Source: Lithodes maja (Eukaryota; Arthropoda; Malacostraca; Decapoda; Lithodidae). From it: a DNA stretch of 64,000 nt. The notes beneath the pieces are model-generated. The model saw only the letters and a program-made list of their open reading frames with translations, made no database searches and was not told the DNA's origin. The stretch covers positions 1-64,000 of the forward strand of contig JBAKBP010007400.1 of the NCBI GenBank assembly GCA_037953745.1. Direction: 5' to 3'. Shown here piece after piece: positions 1 to 10,795 of this stretch. How positions within the stretch are numbered: the stretch's first letter is position 1; the number at the start of each line of letters is the position of its first letter. The position numbers were made by a program, and so were the translations under genes.

Positions 1-1
1 C

Positions 2-160
2 GTGAGGGTACTGAGTGATGAGTTTTCAGTTCGCGTCGGAGTCCAACAGGGAAGTGTGTTAATTAAGCCCTCTCCTCTTTTTTATGGTTCTGGAGGCACT
101 ATCTAGTGATTTCAGAGTTAGGCTCCCATTCCAACTCCTATAAGAGGCCTGAAAATGCTT
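2..160 (+). pseudogene. Decayed RTE-type reverse transcriptase fragment
   Basis: Reading from base 2 gives a peptide with SDEFSVRVGVQQGSVL, the palm region typical of RTE-type LINE reverse transcriptases, followed out of frame by a stretch resembling MVLEALSSDF. The usual SPLLF segment after QGSVL is disrupted by an indel near 65-80. No catalytic YADD box can be read. The fragment is cut by the window start, so its 5' extent is unknown. It appears related to the piece at 907-992, which ends with the residues just before this segment in the same protein family. It is a dead fragment without a promoter or start. The family call rests on the GVxQGSVL motif and is moderately safe. Confidence 0.55.
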
Positions 161-250
161 GGCCAAGTCATGAAGGTCTGTGAGTGTGAGAGAGTCTTTG
201 AAGGTATGATAACTTCATAGTCAGGCAGCTGCAGGAAAGATATCTAAGAG

Positions 251-858
251 GTGTTTTTCCGGTCCCGTCTCAAGACCACCGTCGCAAGATCTACCCGAAA
301 TTTGTTTTTTCTGGTCCCGTCGCAAGCCCACCTTTAGCAAGTGAGACACCAATATTCTCTTGCGACGGCAAGAGAGCTCCGGAGCTGGGTTGACGGCAAG
401 CTGAAACATCTCACTCAACTTATTGTTTCTCCATTCTAATTTATTTCGGTATATTTGTTTATCCAAACATTATGTTATAATTTACTTGCCTATTATTAGG
501 AAGTAGAGTAATAAGAGCCCACAGTAACGTATATCCAATTGTTGATAATAAATTAATGTGGGACAGTACGCTTGGTTAAATTTTGTCCACGAAACAACAA
601 CAAACCCCAGCTTTGACTAGGCCTAGGCTATGCTATTTACCGATTGTTATTTCATATCAGAATTGCATTTATATAATCCTTATGATAATTAAATTGGCGG
701 TGAATGTTATTCCGATGAAATGAAAGTTGTATAGCCTAGCTTATATATTTGTAAGATGTGTGCTGGCTTGGAGCAAGCCTGTGTTGTTTTTCCTGTCCTG
801 TGATGATCTTGTGACGGCTCGGTTGAGACGGTGGTCTTGCGACGGGCCCGGAAAATCA
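251..858. mobile_element. Non-autonomous TIR element (MITE-like), about 608 bp
   Basis: The two ends are inverted copies of each other over about 40 bp: 251-290 (GTGTTTTTCCGGTCCCGTC and onward) pairs with the reverse complement of 819-858. Related CCCGTCGCAAG and TTGCGACGG motifs recur just inside the left end at 311-375, as subterminal repeats. No transposase frame is present. A clear target duplication could not be identified, so the exact ends and superfamily are open. The flanks at 1-250 and 875-990 both hold RTE fragments, so the element sits inside old LINE debris. Confidence 0.55.
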
Positions 859-906
859 CGTCTCTACTGAAAGTAAGAAGTTGTGCAGTAGGCTAGGAGA
901 AAATTT

Positions 907-992
907 GGCGTAGAGGAGTGGCTGGTGCGTGTGATAATGAAGATGTATGAAGACTCACGAACGGTAGTGAGGGTGAAAGGTGTACTGAGTGA
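907..992 (+). pseudogene. RTE-type reverse transcriptase fragment
   Basis: A short in-frame stretch reads GVEEWLVRVIMKMYEDSR and then TVVRVKGVLSEG, matching the region just upstream of the GVxQGSVL motif of RTE-clade reverse transcriptases. It therefore overlaps in family position with the fragment at 2-160, although it lies downstream of it here. The two may be separate copies or one rearranged copy. The fragment ends where the 58-bp tandem repeat begins at 993. No start, stop or catalytic residues belong to it. Confidence 0.5.
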
Positions 993-1215
993 GGGACATA
1001 TGCTAGGTGAAGGTTAGTTTTGTATCCCACGTACTGGGTACTAGGGACATATACTAGGTGTTATGTAAGGGTTAGTATTGTATCCCAAATACTAGGTACT
1101 AGGGACATATACTAGGTGTTACGTGAGGGTTAGCGTGGTATCCCACGTACTGGGTACTAGGGACATATACTAGGTGTTACGTGAGGGTTAGTTTTGTATC
1201 CAACGTACTGGGTCT
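993..1215. repeat. 58-bp minisatellite, about 3.8 copies
   Basis: GGGACATAT recurs at 993, 1044, 1102 and 1160, giving periods of 51, 58 and 58 bp. Each unit carries ACTGGGTACTAGGGACATA and a GTGAGGGTTAG segment. Units differ by a few substitutions. The array starts immediately after the RTE fragment ending at 992. Confidence 0.85.
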
Positions 1216-1216
1216 A

Positions 1217-1275
1217 GGGGGTGGCAGCCTCCACCCATAATACTAGGATAGGTTAGGTAAGGTTGTTAGGTTAGG
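1217..1275. repeat. Inverted single unit of the GC-hairpin/CCTAA repeat
   Basis: This is the reverse-complement form of the repeat at 2768-3085: a GC-rich GGGGGTGGCAGCCTCCACCC hairpin followed by short GGTTA/TAGG runs. It holds no open frame. Confidence 0.5.
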
Positions 1276-1649
1276 CTAATGGGGATGGATGTAGTTTCCG
1301 AGTGTACGGTCGTCATGTTTACATTTGTCGATCGCCGTTGTTAACCTGCCCTTCCCTACCTATCATGTGTTGATTGGTTGTCCATCTTGATCTAATTCTT
1401 CAGGCCAGCCCTATTAGAGTATTTTGGGGGAACTCAGTGGTGTGGTTAAACTATTTTTAATATATATTTGTTTAAATATGTAAGATATGCAATAAATTAT
1501 GTAAAATATATTGTTTTTACTTTATACCTATACATATAATTGTCATTATTAAGGAAATTCCATTGACTATTTACATCGCTAGGCCTAGCTTCCTTATTTC
1601 TATTAATTTCCTCCAGTTCACAATGAAACCTATTGCTAATTTCCTTGTT
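1276..1649. other. AT-rich stretch with no gene recognised
   Basis: Nothing codes convincingly here. The open frames on both strands around 1497-1805 lie across a foldback repeat and look accidental. A block near 1310-1345 resembles the ACATGTGTCGATCGCCGTGG motif of the foldback family. Confidence 0.5.
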
Positions 1650-2150
1650 CTTCAGCAGCCGCGGCGGTGTCGGCGTTGGACGCTTGGGATAATGTTCCTG
1701 TCTATTTTGAAGGCCATTCGATACAATAATATGTTGAAAGCCCCCCCTCACCCCCCCATGACATGTTATCATCATATATATTGCCAGTAGGGGGCAAACA
1801 ACCAAAAAAATTGCCGCAAAGCCCTTCCCTCAACATATTATTGTATCCAATGGCAGTCAAAATAGACGGGAACATGATCGCAAGCGTCCACCGCCGCCGC
1901 CGCCGTCATGTTTACATGGTCGATCGCCGCAGTTTGGTTAGGCCTATTTGCCCCCCTCAACATATTATTGTATCCAACGGCATTCAAAATGGACGGGAAC
2001 ATGATGGCAAGCTTTCGGCGCCGCTCCACCGCCATGTTTACATGTGTCGATCGCCGTGGTTAAGTTCGCGTCTATTTTGACGGCGATTTTTTTCGGTTAT
2101 TTGCCCCCTGCTGGCAATATATAAGATGATGACAATATGTCATGAGGGGG
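1650..2150. repeat. Foldback repeat (modular inverted repeats)
   Basis: An arm at about 1654-1740 and its inverted copy at about 1830-1912 pair over roughly 80 bp. Both contain the core TCAACATATTATTGTATCCA and GTCTATTTTGA or their complements. A third arm of the same type lies at 1957-2045. Between the arms is a segment with TGCCAGTAGGGGGCAAA. The same modules recur at 29181-30743, 42255-42360, 43260-43440 and 43790-44600, so this is a dispersed family of foldback or MITE-like elements. Open frames here are low-complexity shadows of a GCC/GGC repeat. Confidence 0.7.
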
Positions 2151-2767
2151 GGGCCTCAACAATGACCTCTAACCTCTGTATATCAAATAGGGCTAGAGCA
2201 AATTGGCTGCAAATTTCCACATCTAGGCTATTCCTTGACTGACTCTTCCCAAATGGTCGACATATGGTCACATATTAGCTTGATCACTCTAGGCCTAGTT
2301 GTTTTTTAGTTAGAGGTTATAGCCTAGGTCATGATTTCTTGCCTACTTACAGCGAATAGACTAGGCCTATTGTAGATTGGTAAAATAGGTAAACCTGACT
2401 TTTTGGACCGACAGCGATTTCAGTAAGTTTTAGTTTGTTTTCTGTAATTTTTCCTTCAGATATAGTGTGGTTTTATACTGAAGAGGAGCTGAAATGAGTA
2501 TTTACCCATTATCCAACAATTAAAAACACGCCCCCCACTAGTGGGGACTCTGGGGAGGGCTATGAAGTTCAGGGAAAATGAGGGGTTAAACGCGTAAAAA
2601 TACATAATATAGCGTTCTGTATCAAAACTTGGCTCGGGTTTTCCCAAATTGCAAACCCATACAACCCAATTTTGTGAATACCCGAGCCAACTTTTGACGA
2701 AAGCTGGCTCAGGGTGGAGTGGGTAACCTAATATATCATGTTATAAAAATAGTCAACTTTGGGAAGA
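2151..2767. other. No gene recognised
   Basis: The stretch holds several TAGGCCTA and TAGGCTA motifs (near 2225, 2291 and 2361), a C-run at 2531-2537 and no supported coding frame. The 63-codon minus-strand frame at 2456-2647 has no recognisable domain. Confidence 0.5.
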
Positions 2768-3085
2768 CATTAGCCTAACCCAACAACCTTACCTAACCTA
2801 TCCTAGTATTATGGGTGGGGGCTACCGCCCCCAACACCTCCGCTGGTTGGGTTAGGCTAGACTTTTTTTAAATGTTCTAGGCTATTAGCCCAACCTAACA
2901 ACCTTACCTAACCTAACCTAGTATATGGGTGGGGGCTGCCGCCCCCAGACCCCCGCTGTTTTTTTTTGTTTTTTTTTGTTTTGTAGGCTAGCCTATGTGC
3001 TAGGCCTATTAGCCTAACTTAACAACCTAACCTAACCTAACCTAGTATATGGGTGGGGGCTGCCGCCCCCACCCCCCCGCTGGTT
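2768..3085. repeat. Three tandem units of CCTAA runs plus a GC-rich hairpin
   Basis: Three units start near 2768, 2881 and 3006, with a period of about 115-125 bp. Each has TAGCCTAAC, then short CCTAACCTAACC runs, then GGGTGGGGGCTGCCGCCCCC, which can fold into a GC-rich hairpin. The CCTAA runs match the arthropod telomeric pentamer, but they are only three or four repeats long and interrupted. A related unit lies at 30930-31000. Confidence 0.7.
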
Positions 3086-3135
3086 GGGTACTGGCTGAAA
3101 AACTTATTGTTTTACAGTATATATGTATTTTAGCG

Positions 3136-3542
3136 GGTATTTAGCGGGTATTTGCGGGTGGATGGGACTAGTTAGCCTTGGTCGGCAACTCATCTAGGGG
3201 AGACAACCTTATACAAATCCGGGTGGATGGGACTCGTCAGCCTTGGTTGGCAACCTGTCTAGGGGAGTAAACCTGATACAAATCCGTACTGCTTACCTAA
3301 GGGTAAGGCAGGTTAGTGGATGGATTAGCCGGACACCACTGTAGAAAAATAGTGCTAACAAGATACACAGAGGGCCTCGGAGTCGGACGGATCCTGAATT
3401 GAGTGGTCAATCCTGTAAGTCCTTCACTAAACTGGCTCGGGTTGTCCCTCTCACAGGGAATAGGTCCGCTTGGGGGCATTCTGTGTATGGCCACCCTCGT
3501 AAGGGGAGTAAGGCGTCTGGCAATAGATAGATAGATAGATAG
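3136..3542 (+). mobile_element. Short non-autonomous RTE derivative with a 13-bp target duplication
   Basis: The element is flanked by perfect 13-bp direct repeats, ATGTATTTTAGCG at 3123-3135 and 3543-3555. Its 3' end (GGCCACCC, a short hairpin, GGCGTC, GGCAATAGATAG) matches the 3' end of the RTE LINEs at 14640-14692 and 17881-17934, including the ATAG tetranucleotide tail. Its 5' part has two tandem copies of a roughly 65-bp block containing GGGTGGATGGGACT, and a middle segment near 3375-3400 resembling the RTE 5' UTR (GCCTCGG and CGGACGGA). No protein is encoded. It is best read as an internally deleted RTE or a SINE that borrows the RTE 3' end. The same target-duplication length as the RTEs supports mobilisation by them. 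Confidence 0.75.
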
Positions 3543-3597
3543 ATGTATTTTAGCGTTTTTGGTTTTTTTCTCCCTTATAATACATTTCAGCTCTTAA

Positions 3598-4252
3598 CCT
3601 AACAAGTGCGCATGGGGGTAATTGAAAACGTCCCCCTGTGCTGACGTATTTGAGGTGTTTCCGTCACTAAAATATTCATTGTACCATTAATAGCATTAAT
3701 AATTATCCATATGCGCCTATTATGGGTTGATTATAAAGGTATTAACCTGAAACAACAATAAAACGAGTGAAAACAGCGTTTGGATGGTCAAAATCGGAGA
3801 TATAGCCCGCGAGTTGTATAATGTATGGGTGAGGCAAACTGCTTTCCCGCCAATTTCCCCCAAGGCCACTGAGACACAGTCGATCGATACTCTCTCTCTC
3901 TCTCTTGCACTCGCTTGCCATCAGTGATGACGACACCCTGCTTGCAACTCGCTAATGTTAGCACGAAAATATACCTCAGAATAAGGGAATAATAGGGAAA
4001 ATAGGTGATAACTGAAGGAGAGGAGGAAAGTGGGGAAGGAGGGGAGGTAGAGGACTGAGATTTTGCATGGCCCAGGGGCCAAAAAAAAAATAAAAAAATA
4101 AAAAAATAAAAATATATTTTTTTTTTTCGATGTCAAAAGTTGATTTTTTATTTTACTTACTCTCAAGAGTCGATTTTTTATTTTACTTACTCTCAAGAGT
4201 CTTCCCGCAGTCCGCCGGGGGAACTCTTAAGAGTCTCCCCGCAGCTCCCGGG
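3598..4252. mobile_element. TTAA-flanked MITE, copy A (655 bp), piggyBac-like
   Basis: The element lies between TTAA at 3594-3597 and TTAA at 4253-4256. It begins CCTAACAAGTGCG and ends CTCCCGGG, so the right end has the GGG-TTAA form seen in piggyBac-type elements. The terminal inverted repeat is weak. A near-identical copy occurs at 15334-15949, with identical termini. Copy A differs in its central A/T run (4081-4128) and carries an extra direct repeat of a TTTTTATTTTACTTACTCTC block. It has no transposase. The superfamily call rests on the TTAA duplication and the terminal bases. Confidence 0.8.
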
Positions 4253-4390
4253 TTAATGACATATATAGCAGTGATGTATAATTATGCTCTACCGGACCTA
4301 TTAGGCCTAAAAAGATCGATGGGCTAACTGTCGGTCCAAAACATCAGTATAACCGTAAAATATTTGCTTAATAGGCCTAGGCCTAGGCTA

Positions 4391-6894
4391 TGCAACTGTC
4401 TCGATTTGACTAATTTTACCTAATTAGGCCTAAAGCAGCCTCAGTCTATTCCCAAACCCCAAATAGTATCCCATGTTAAGCCCTAGGCTAGGCCTAGGCC
4501 TAATCCCACTCTCAATCAAAATTCGAACTGATAAATTCGTACCTACCGGTAGTGCTGCCTAGGCTTAGTTAGGCTAGGCCTATATTTTTCGTGAATAGAT
4601 ATAGAAAATGGTTTAAAGGAAAGAGCATCCTATATTATGTTCAAATAATATGTAATAGCACTGTGTATGGTTGTATTACATTTAAATAGTGATAGATGTG
4701 TATATTAATGGGATAAATACTCCGAAGTTCGCATACGTTCAGAAAATTTTGTGCAACACTGTTGCCAGATACTAATCGATCCCATTATCATAATGGATTT
4801 TACTCATTTGCATAATTTCAAATACCTAGGACATTAATATAATATTTTCCTATTTTTTTTGTAGTGATATTTGTCTGATTTAGTGGTATATTGGTGTCTG
4901 TCTAGGGTTATAATGCATTGTGAAAGTTACCTCTGCATCTCTGACTTGGCTTAAGTACCCCTGCTTTCTTTGAGTACTACACGGCAAGAGAAGCTTTCGG
5001 TTCTGTCACAGACTGTCACGTACAGCAACTGCTAAATTCGACATCATGTTCAAATAATATGTAATAGCATTATCTATGTTTGTATTAGACAACAATCGTG
5101 ATAGGTTTCTATTTTATGTGGATAAATAGTATTAAGCTGAATAAACTAAATACCGAAAGTTCACTAGAGTGGTTGTTGATACATAGATGAGGGAGGAGGG
5201 ACGGAGGAAGGAAGGGCTAGGCAATGTTGCCAGTTGTATCGCTACATATTACCGCTAGATGTAGAGCTATTTACTTTAATTTAGCAGCCATTTTTTCATA
5301 TCTAGAGAGATTTACTAGGGATAATTTAAACATTTCAGACATTCTAGTCATATTACATTGTAACATTATTTTGCAAAACAAACAAACCAAAACTCTTTAG
5401 AAATTGCAGCATTATTCTAACATTGTTTGACTATGTAGCAACATGCTAGCGACTTTTGAGAAAGGATCTAGCGGTATTTTGTGGAGACTACTGGGAGGGT
5501 GGGAGGGAGGTGGTGGTTGCAGTGGTGCCAGTTATAAAGCTACATATTACCGCTAAATGTAGAGCTATTTACTTCAATCTAGCAGCCATTTCTTTTATAT
5601 CTAGAGACATTTACTAGGGATAATTTGAAAATTTCAGACATTCTAGTCATACTACATTGTAAAATTTGCAAAACAAACAAACCAAAACTATTTAGAAATT
5701 GCAGCATTATCCTAACATTGTTTGGCTATGTAGCAACATGCTAGCGACTTTTGAGAAAGGAACTAGCGGTATTTCGTGGTAACACTTTAGGAGGGTTAAA
5801 ATACGAGTCACACGGGCAATTGCCAAAACTTTAAAGGTCCATATCATTGTTATTAAACTAAGCATTTGGCAAAGGGAGGAATTGTTAAAAACCTTAGCCA
5901 ATACTCTGTCATTCACCAAAAATAAATTTGAATTTATCATTATTATTTGGTTGGGTAGGTATGTATAGGTAGGTTGGCTAAATAATTGCTGGAATTCGTA
6001 GGGACTCGAACGGTTTTGAGAGAGTTAAATAAAAAAAACAAAAGTTAGGACTGAATAATAAAGAGATTATGTTATTAAGCAAAACTGGGGGATGCGTGGA
6101 AGCCTATAGACTGTAGACGGTAAACTTTGTGTGTGGTAGCGAATTCGGTTTTAAAGTAATTTAAGAATAGACAGTTTCAATGCTGCGGCCAAACTATTCC
6201 ACCCATTTATATTTTTTTGGTATCAAAACGTTCGGAATCGCGAGCCTCACCCAACTATGCAAGCATGGCTCTGATCATCGGCGTAGTTTTCAAGATGTGG
6301 AATTTTAAGTGGAATTCGAGGTTTTTTCAAGATTGCCGGAAAAAAACCCACGTGCAAAAGCAAAACCTTCTCTATAAAATTTGCGGAGCATTAGTAGGGG
6401 AGTGCGTATGCCAAAGCCCAGTCGTTTCCTGTGAGTGGGAGAGACGGTATTTAAGCGTCAAGTTTTTCGGGAAATCGGCTGCCACGGACCTGTTTGGCCA
6501 CCATGCCGGATGTTTAGCATATCAAAAGTTGCCCAATACAAAAACGCACCTCTTGTGAAAGTTTGATCCCGATCCAAAAAGCGGTTCTGGAGTTATTGCG
6601 TCGAAACCGGCGCGTAAGAAGAATTTGGATGAAATTCCAGGTTTAATGATTACAATAGGGGTTCCCCGTAGGGGACGAACCCCTAATAATTAAAGTTGCA
6701 AGCAACGTTGTGCGGGGTTCGAGCAGGGTTGCACGCAGGGTATTGTGTTGGATACAAGGGCTGTGCCACATATATCAAAATATCATGTATCTCATCGGGC
6801 ATGAAGAAAGTACAGAAGGAATATAGTGTAGCCATTTTGGCTATGGCCACTTAGACCATTAAGGAGTGTGACCATTTTGGTTAAAGCTATTAAT
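4391..6894. other. Left-arm non-coding stretch
   Basis: No gene is supported. It holds old AT-rich DNA with many TAGGCCTA-type motifs at its left end, a tandem duplication at 5224-5790, and a conserved block at 6190-6690 that is equally conserved in the right arm (46930-47420). The frame at 6217-6558 is not preserved as a protein between the arms (frameshift near 6340), so it is not called. A hairpin with GGGGTTC/GAACCCC arms lies at 6658-6692. Confidence 0.6.
5224..5790. repeat. Diverged tandem duplication, period about 300 bp
   Basis: Two units (about 5224-5500 and 5522-5780) share the order GCTACATATTACCGCTA, GCAGCCATTT, TCAGACATTCTAGTCATA, CAAAACAAACAAACC and ACATGCTAGCGACTTTTGAG. The same two-unit structure is present in the right arm, so this duplication came first. 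Confidence 0.8.
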
Positions 6895-7836
6895 CCCGTA
6901 CGAGTTGTTGTTGTTGTTCCCTAAACTGCCTGGCTGAACAGCCCCGAGTCCCTGAGGAAGGCCACGGCCACGATCGAGCTTTCCCACAGAGCTCTCATTG
7001 AGTGTAAATTGTGTTGTTGGCGTAAGTGGTTGTGTGAAATGCAGTCTTCTATTATGTGTTTAATGGTATGGGGTGCTGTGTTACATCCCGGGCAGGCATC
7101 GACAACGGAGTCATCCAGTCTCTTCTGATAGCTCAGGAGAGCTGGATGGTGTCTGCATCTCAGCCTGGCCAGGTGGACTCTGTCCTCGCGAGGAAGGGAG
7201 GATTTGGAAGGATGGATTTCGGGAGGTCGTGCTTGCAGCTGCGTGTTGTCTGTGAGTGAGTGGATGGATCGGCGAGAGATATGAGTATGGATGTGCTTCT
7301 GGAAGGTGGTTCTGGGTGGGAGAGAGGACAGTAATTGTGTGTGATACCGTGTGCTGGGTGTTGTTTTGATATTTCTTGGTGTCTGTGGGTGTGTTGCCAT
7401 GTAGTTTAGTGGGTGGTCTTGGTTCGTGGAGACTGCTGCCAGGAATTGAGTGCCTCTCATGTCCAGATGGTCTTTGACTTTGAGGATTTTGGTTTCTTGA
7501 TGTAGGTGATCTGTGGGTGCAGTAGCTGTGCAGCCTGTAATGATCTTCAGGGCTTTGTTTTGAATAGTCAAACACATCTTATGATGTGTTTCAACTAGGT
7601 TAGAAGCCCAGGCTGGGCTTGCGTATTCCATCACTGATCTTATGTATTGTTTATAATCTGTGGTGGTAGTTTCTTTGTTGTGTCCAAATTTTGTGTGAGC
7701 AAGTGACCTGAGGGCGTTAAGTCTGGGTGTCAGTTTCTTTTTAATGTTTGTGGTGTGCTGTTTGAATGTCATATGAGTATCATATGTTACTCCTAGGATT
7801 TTGGGTGTGTGTGTATGTGTTAGGGGTGTGTTGTTT

Positions 7837-8083
7837 AATAATAATAATAATAATAATAGTTCTTAAAGCTAGCGCATGCTAAGCTAGCTAAGGATAGCTC
7901 AATAAGGCCGATTAGGCGTATTTCCATTGGGGTCCTGTACTACTACCCCATCCCTTTGCTCATGAGGGATGGTAACGACTCAGTGCTTGTGAAAAATCTT
8001 TAATGCGCCGAGCGTGGGCGCGAACCCGGGCCTTCTGGGTGGAAGTCCGAGGCGCTAGTCACTACACCAAGCGAGCCGCTGAA
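7837..8083 (-). mobile_element. tRNA-derived SINE inserted in the left LINE
   Basis: On the minus strand the head (8083 downward) reads AGCGGCTCGCTTGGTGTAG, then GACTAGCGCC, then CCCGGGTTCGCGCCC. These correspond to a tRNA-like 5' half, an A-box-like TGGTGTAGTGA and a B-box-like GGTTCGCGCCC. The tail is an ATT-type trinucleotide run at 7837-7858. The right-arm LINE is uninterrupted at this point (48561-48580), giving an exact empty site. An 11-bp TGGTGAGTTGA is present twice in tandem at 8084-8105, an odd target structure because both copies lie on the head side. It is not a functional tRNA gene: no complete cloverleaf is visible. Confidence 0.8.
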
Positions 8084-10771
8084 TGGTGAGTTGATGGTGA
8101 GTTGAGGGATGTATTTGTGTTCTCCTGTCCAGCTTGTGAGCAGGGTTGCGGTGGATTTGGCTGGGGGTAGATTAAGTCTGTTTGTAGTGCACCAGCCATG
8201 TAGTGTGTTGAGATAGGGTTGAAGGAGATATGTTGCTCTTTTTGGGTCATGGTGTGTGCATGTGAGTCATCTGCATAGGAGGCTAAGTTTATTTGGGGCG
8301 TATTGGGTGTAGTTATATCGTGTATGTACAGATTGAAGAGTGCGGGCGATAGGACGGATCCTTGTGGGACTCCGTTTGGAAAGTTTCTGATTTTAGATGA
8401 CTAACCGGCAAAAGATACGTGTGCACATCTGCCTGCTAGGAAGTTGGCCAGCCACCTTTTTGTGTTGTTGTGCATGTTTGTGTTGTAGATTTTGTTTGTT
8501 AGGTTGTGGCGGGGGATGGCATCGAAGGCTTTACTAATGTTGAGTGTGGCTAATAGTGATCTGTGTGGTGGTCTAGCTGAGTTGATGCCGTCAAAAGCTC
8601 TTTGTGTAAGGTCTGTGAGAAGAGTGTTTGTGGAGTGCAGTGGCCTAAAGCCATGTTGTGTTGGAGCTAGGGGTAGGTCGGATGTAATTAGTTGTAATAC
8701 TAGGCGTTCCATGACTTTGGAGGGGGAGCAAAGGAGTGTGATGGGGCGGTGCGAGGAGGGTAGCGTGGGGTCTTTGTTGGGTTTGGGGAATGTGGTGATG
8801 AGACCATGCTTCCAAATGTCTGGTATTGTGTTGTGTGAATAACTGTAGTTTGATATGCTAGTGAGTGCTTGAATGCCTTGTGGTCCCAGGTGTCTGAGGT
8901 GTATGTTGCTTATGTTGTCTAGGCCACAAGCGGGTGAGTGCTTGAGATTGTTGATGATATGCTTTGTCTGGTGATTGGTGAAGGGTGTATAGTCAGGGTC
9001 TGTGGGGAATTGTCTCTTACGTCAGATGACACGTCGGTCGTCTTTGTGAGGTTTTAGGTGACTGACATGTGAGACGTGATTGATGAGAGTGTTTGCTTGT
9101 TGTTTACATGAAGGAGTAGAGTCTGTTGTTGTGATTGCAGCATGTGATTGTGTTGTGTTGCTGTTGGAAAGCGTGATGCTGTTTAGTGTTTTGTAGAGTT
9201 TTTTGGAGTTTGTTTTGTGATCAAGTGTTTGTAGGAAGTTATTCCAATTTAGTTTTTGTTGTTCTTGTATTTTGTTGTTAGTTTGGGTGTTGAGTGCTTG
9301 GATTTGTTGTGTGATGTCTTGTGTGTGGGGTGCTGGGGAGTGTTTCAGTATGTCGCGTTGTCTGATGAGGTTTTGAATTTCTGGTGTGAAGTTGGGGTTG
9401 TGTCTTTTTCTGTTTCCTCTTGGAATGTGTTTCTTGTCAGTGTTTTGGATAGTTTTATTGAGTATGTGTACAGCATTGTTGATGTTAGTGATGGGTGTAC
9501 TCTTTAGAGTTGTGAAGTGTTGTTCTGTCTCATTTTTTGTGAATGCTTCCCAGTTAGGTCTTTTATAATTGGTGTATGTGTGTTTGTGGTTAGCTGGGGT
9601 GAGTCTGGTTTTGGTGGTGATAATGATCGGGAGGTGGTCAGAGCCTAAGGTTCTGACCACCCTCCAGGATGTTGTGGGGGCGAGTTCTAGGGAGCAAAAG
9701 GTGATGTCTGGAGATGATGGGTTATAGAGGGCTTGGTGAGGAATATGGGTATGTTGATGGATGTCGTTAAGGATGATGAGGTTAAGAGTTTGGTTTTGTA
9801 GTACCAGCCCTCTGTCGGTGTCGGGGTTGTCGACAAACCAGGCCGACGTCTTGGCGTTGAAGTCACCACCCAGGATGATGTGTGGTGTGTTTGTGATGTG
9901 TTGTAAGTGTGGTCTGTATTCATTTGGTACTGTAGGGGATGTATGTGTTTATGATGGTTATGTTGGAGTTGTTGCCAGTGTGTATTTTAATTGATTGTAT
10001 TTCTGTTGTGTTATCATTTGGGGGGAGGAGGGATTTGGTTTGTACACTGGTAACTATGTATGATATTTCTTTGTGTACCAGGGTGATGAGTCCACCGCCT
10101 CCGCCGACAGCCCGGTCTTGTCTGATGGTGGTGAAATCATGAAATGTGGGTGTTTTTTGTGTTGTGCGGAGTTTTGTTTCTTGTAAGATGGCAATGTGTA
10201 TGTTGTGTTGTTTGATGAAGTGTGAGAGTTTGTGTTTCTTTGTGTTGATGCCATCTATGTTCAATTGGAGAATGTTAATGTTATGTGCACGATGTATGTT
10301 GGGTGCTGCTGCACGAGGATGGGGTGGGGGTGAGGGAGGGGATGGGGGTGGGGGTGAGGGAGGGGCTGGGGGTTGGGATGGGTGAGGTGGGGGTGGGGAT
10401 TGGGGAGCAGGAGATGGGGGTTGGAATGGATTAGGATGGGGTGTGGTATGTTGAGTTGAGGATGTGGATTGTATGGGAAGGTTAGGTGGCTTAGGGAGGA
10501 GAGGTGGACAGGTTTTAGGGGGGGGAGTGGATGATATGGGAAGGTTAGGTGGGTTGGGGAGGAGAGGTGGACGGGTTTTAGGCGAGGGATTTGACTGGGA
10601 GAGGGAGGGGCATGAGGAACAGGCCCAGGTGTTCGTGTAGTGTTTCTTGGAGGCAAGTGTTGTGCAGGTGAAGTGGGTCCAGTTCCTGCATGAATTGCAG
10701 AGAACTGAACCATTAGTGTGGCGACTCGAAGTGATGGGTTTTGAGCAAGTTGGACATATGTATGTGTAGGT

Positions 10772-10795
10772 GGGTCCTGGGTTGCTCTCAATGTC
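10772..10795 (-). other. 2A-type ribosome-skipping motif, intact
   Basis: Codons 50-57 of the minus-strand frame read DIESNPGP, preceded by SRRLLLAG. This fits the DxExNPGP consensus of 2A peptides, in which the ribosome skips the bond between the last glycine and proline. N-terminal 2A motifs are known from several APE-type LINE clades. Activity here is inferred, not shown. The right-arm copy has lost the final proline. Confidence 0.8.

Noticed and set aside
993..1215. CRISPR-like array
   Set aside because: The 58-bp units are contiguous tandem repeats without unique spacers, in eukaryotic repeat DNA.
2768..3085. Telomere end
   Set aside because: CCTAA runs are three or four units long, interrupted and part of a larger repeat; interstitial only.
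6217..6558. 113-codon plus-strand gene
   Set aside because: The paralogous arm carries a frameshift in the same stretch and there is no recognisable domain or start conservation.
7990..8083. tRNA gene on the minus strand
   Set aside because: A- and B-box-like motifs are present, but the B box is altered, no complete cloverleaf is seen, and it continues into a SINE body with an ATT tail and has an empty site in the paralogous arm.
9256..10385. Plus-strand frames rich in V, G, C and L
   Set aside because: Antisense to the minus-strand LINE; composition follows from its proline-, histidine- and threonine-rich coding.
10772..10795. Viral polyprotein because of the 2A motif
   Set aside because: The motif is within a frame with PHD-like finger, AP endonuclease and LINE reverse transcriptase, between target duplications and with an AAC tail; it is a LINE.
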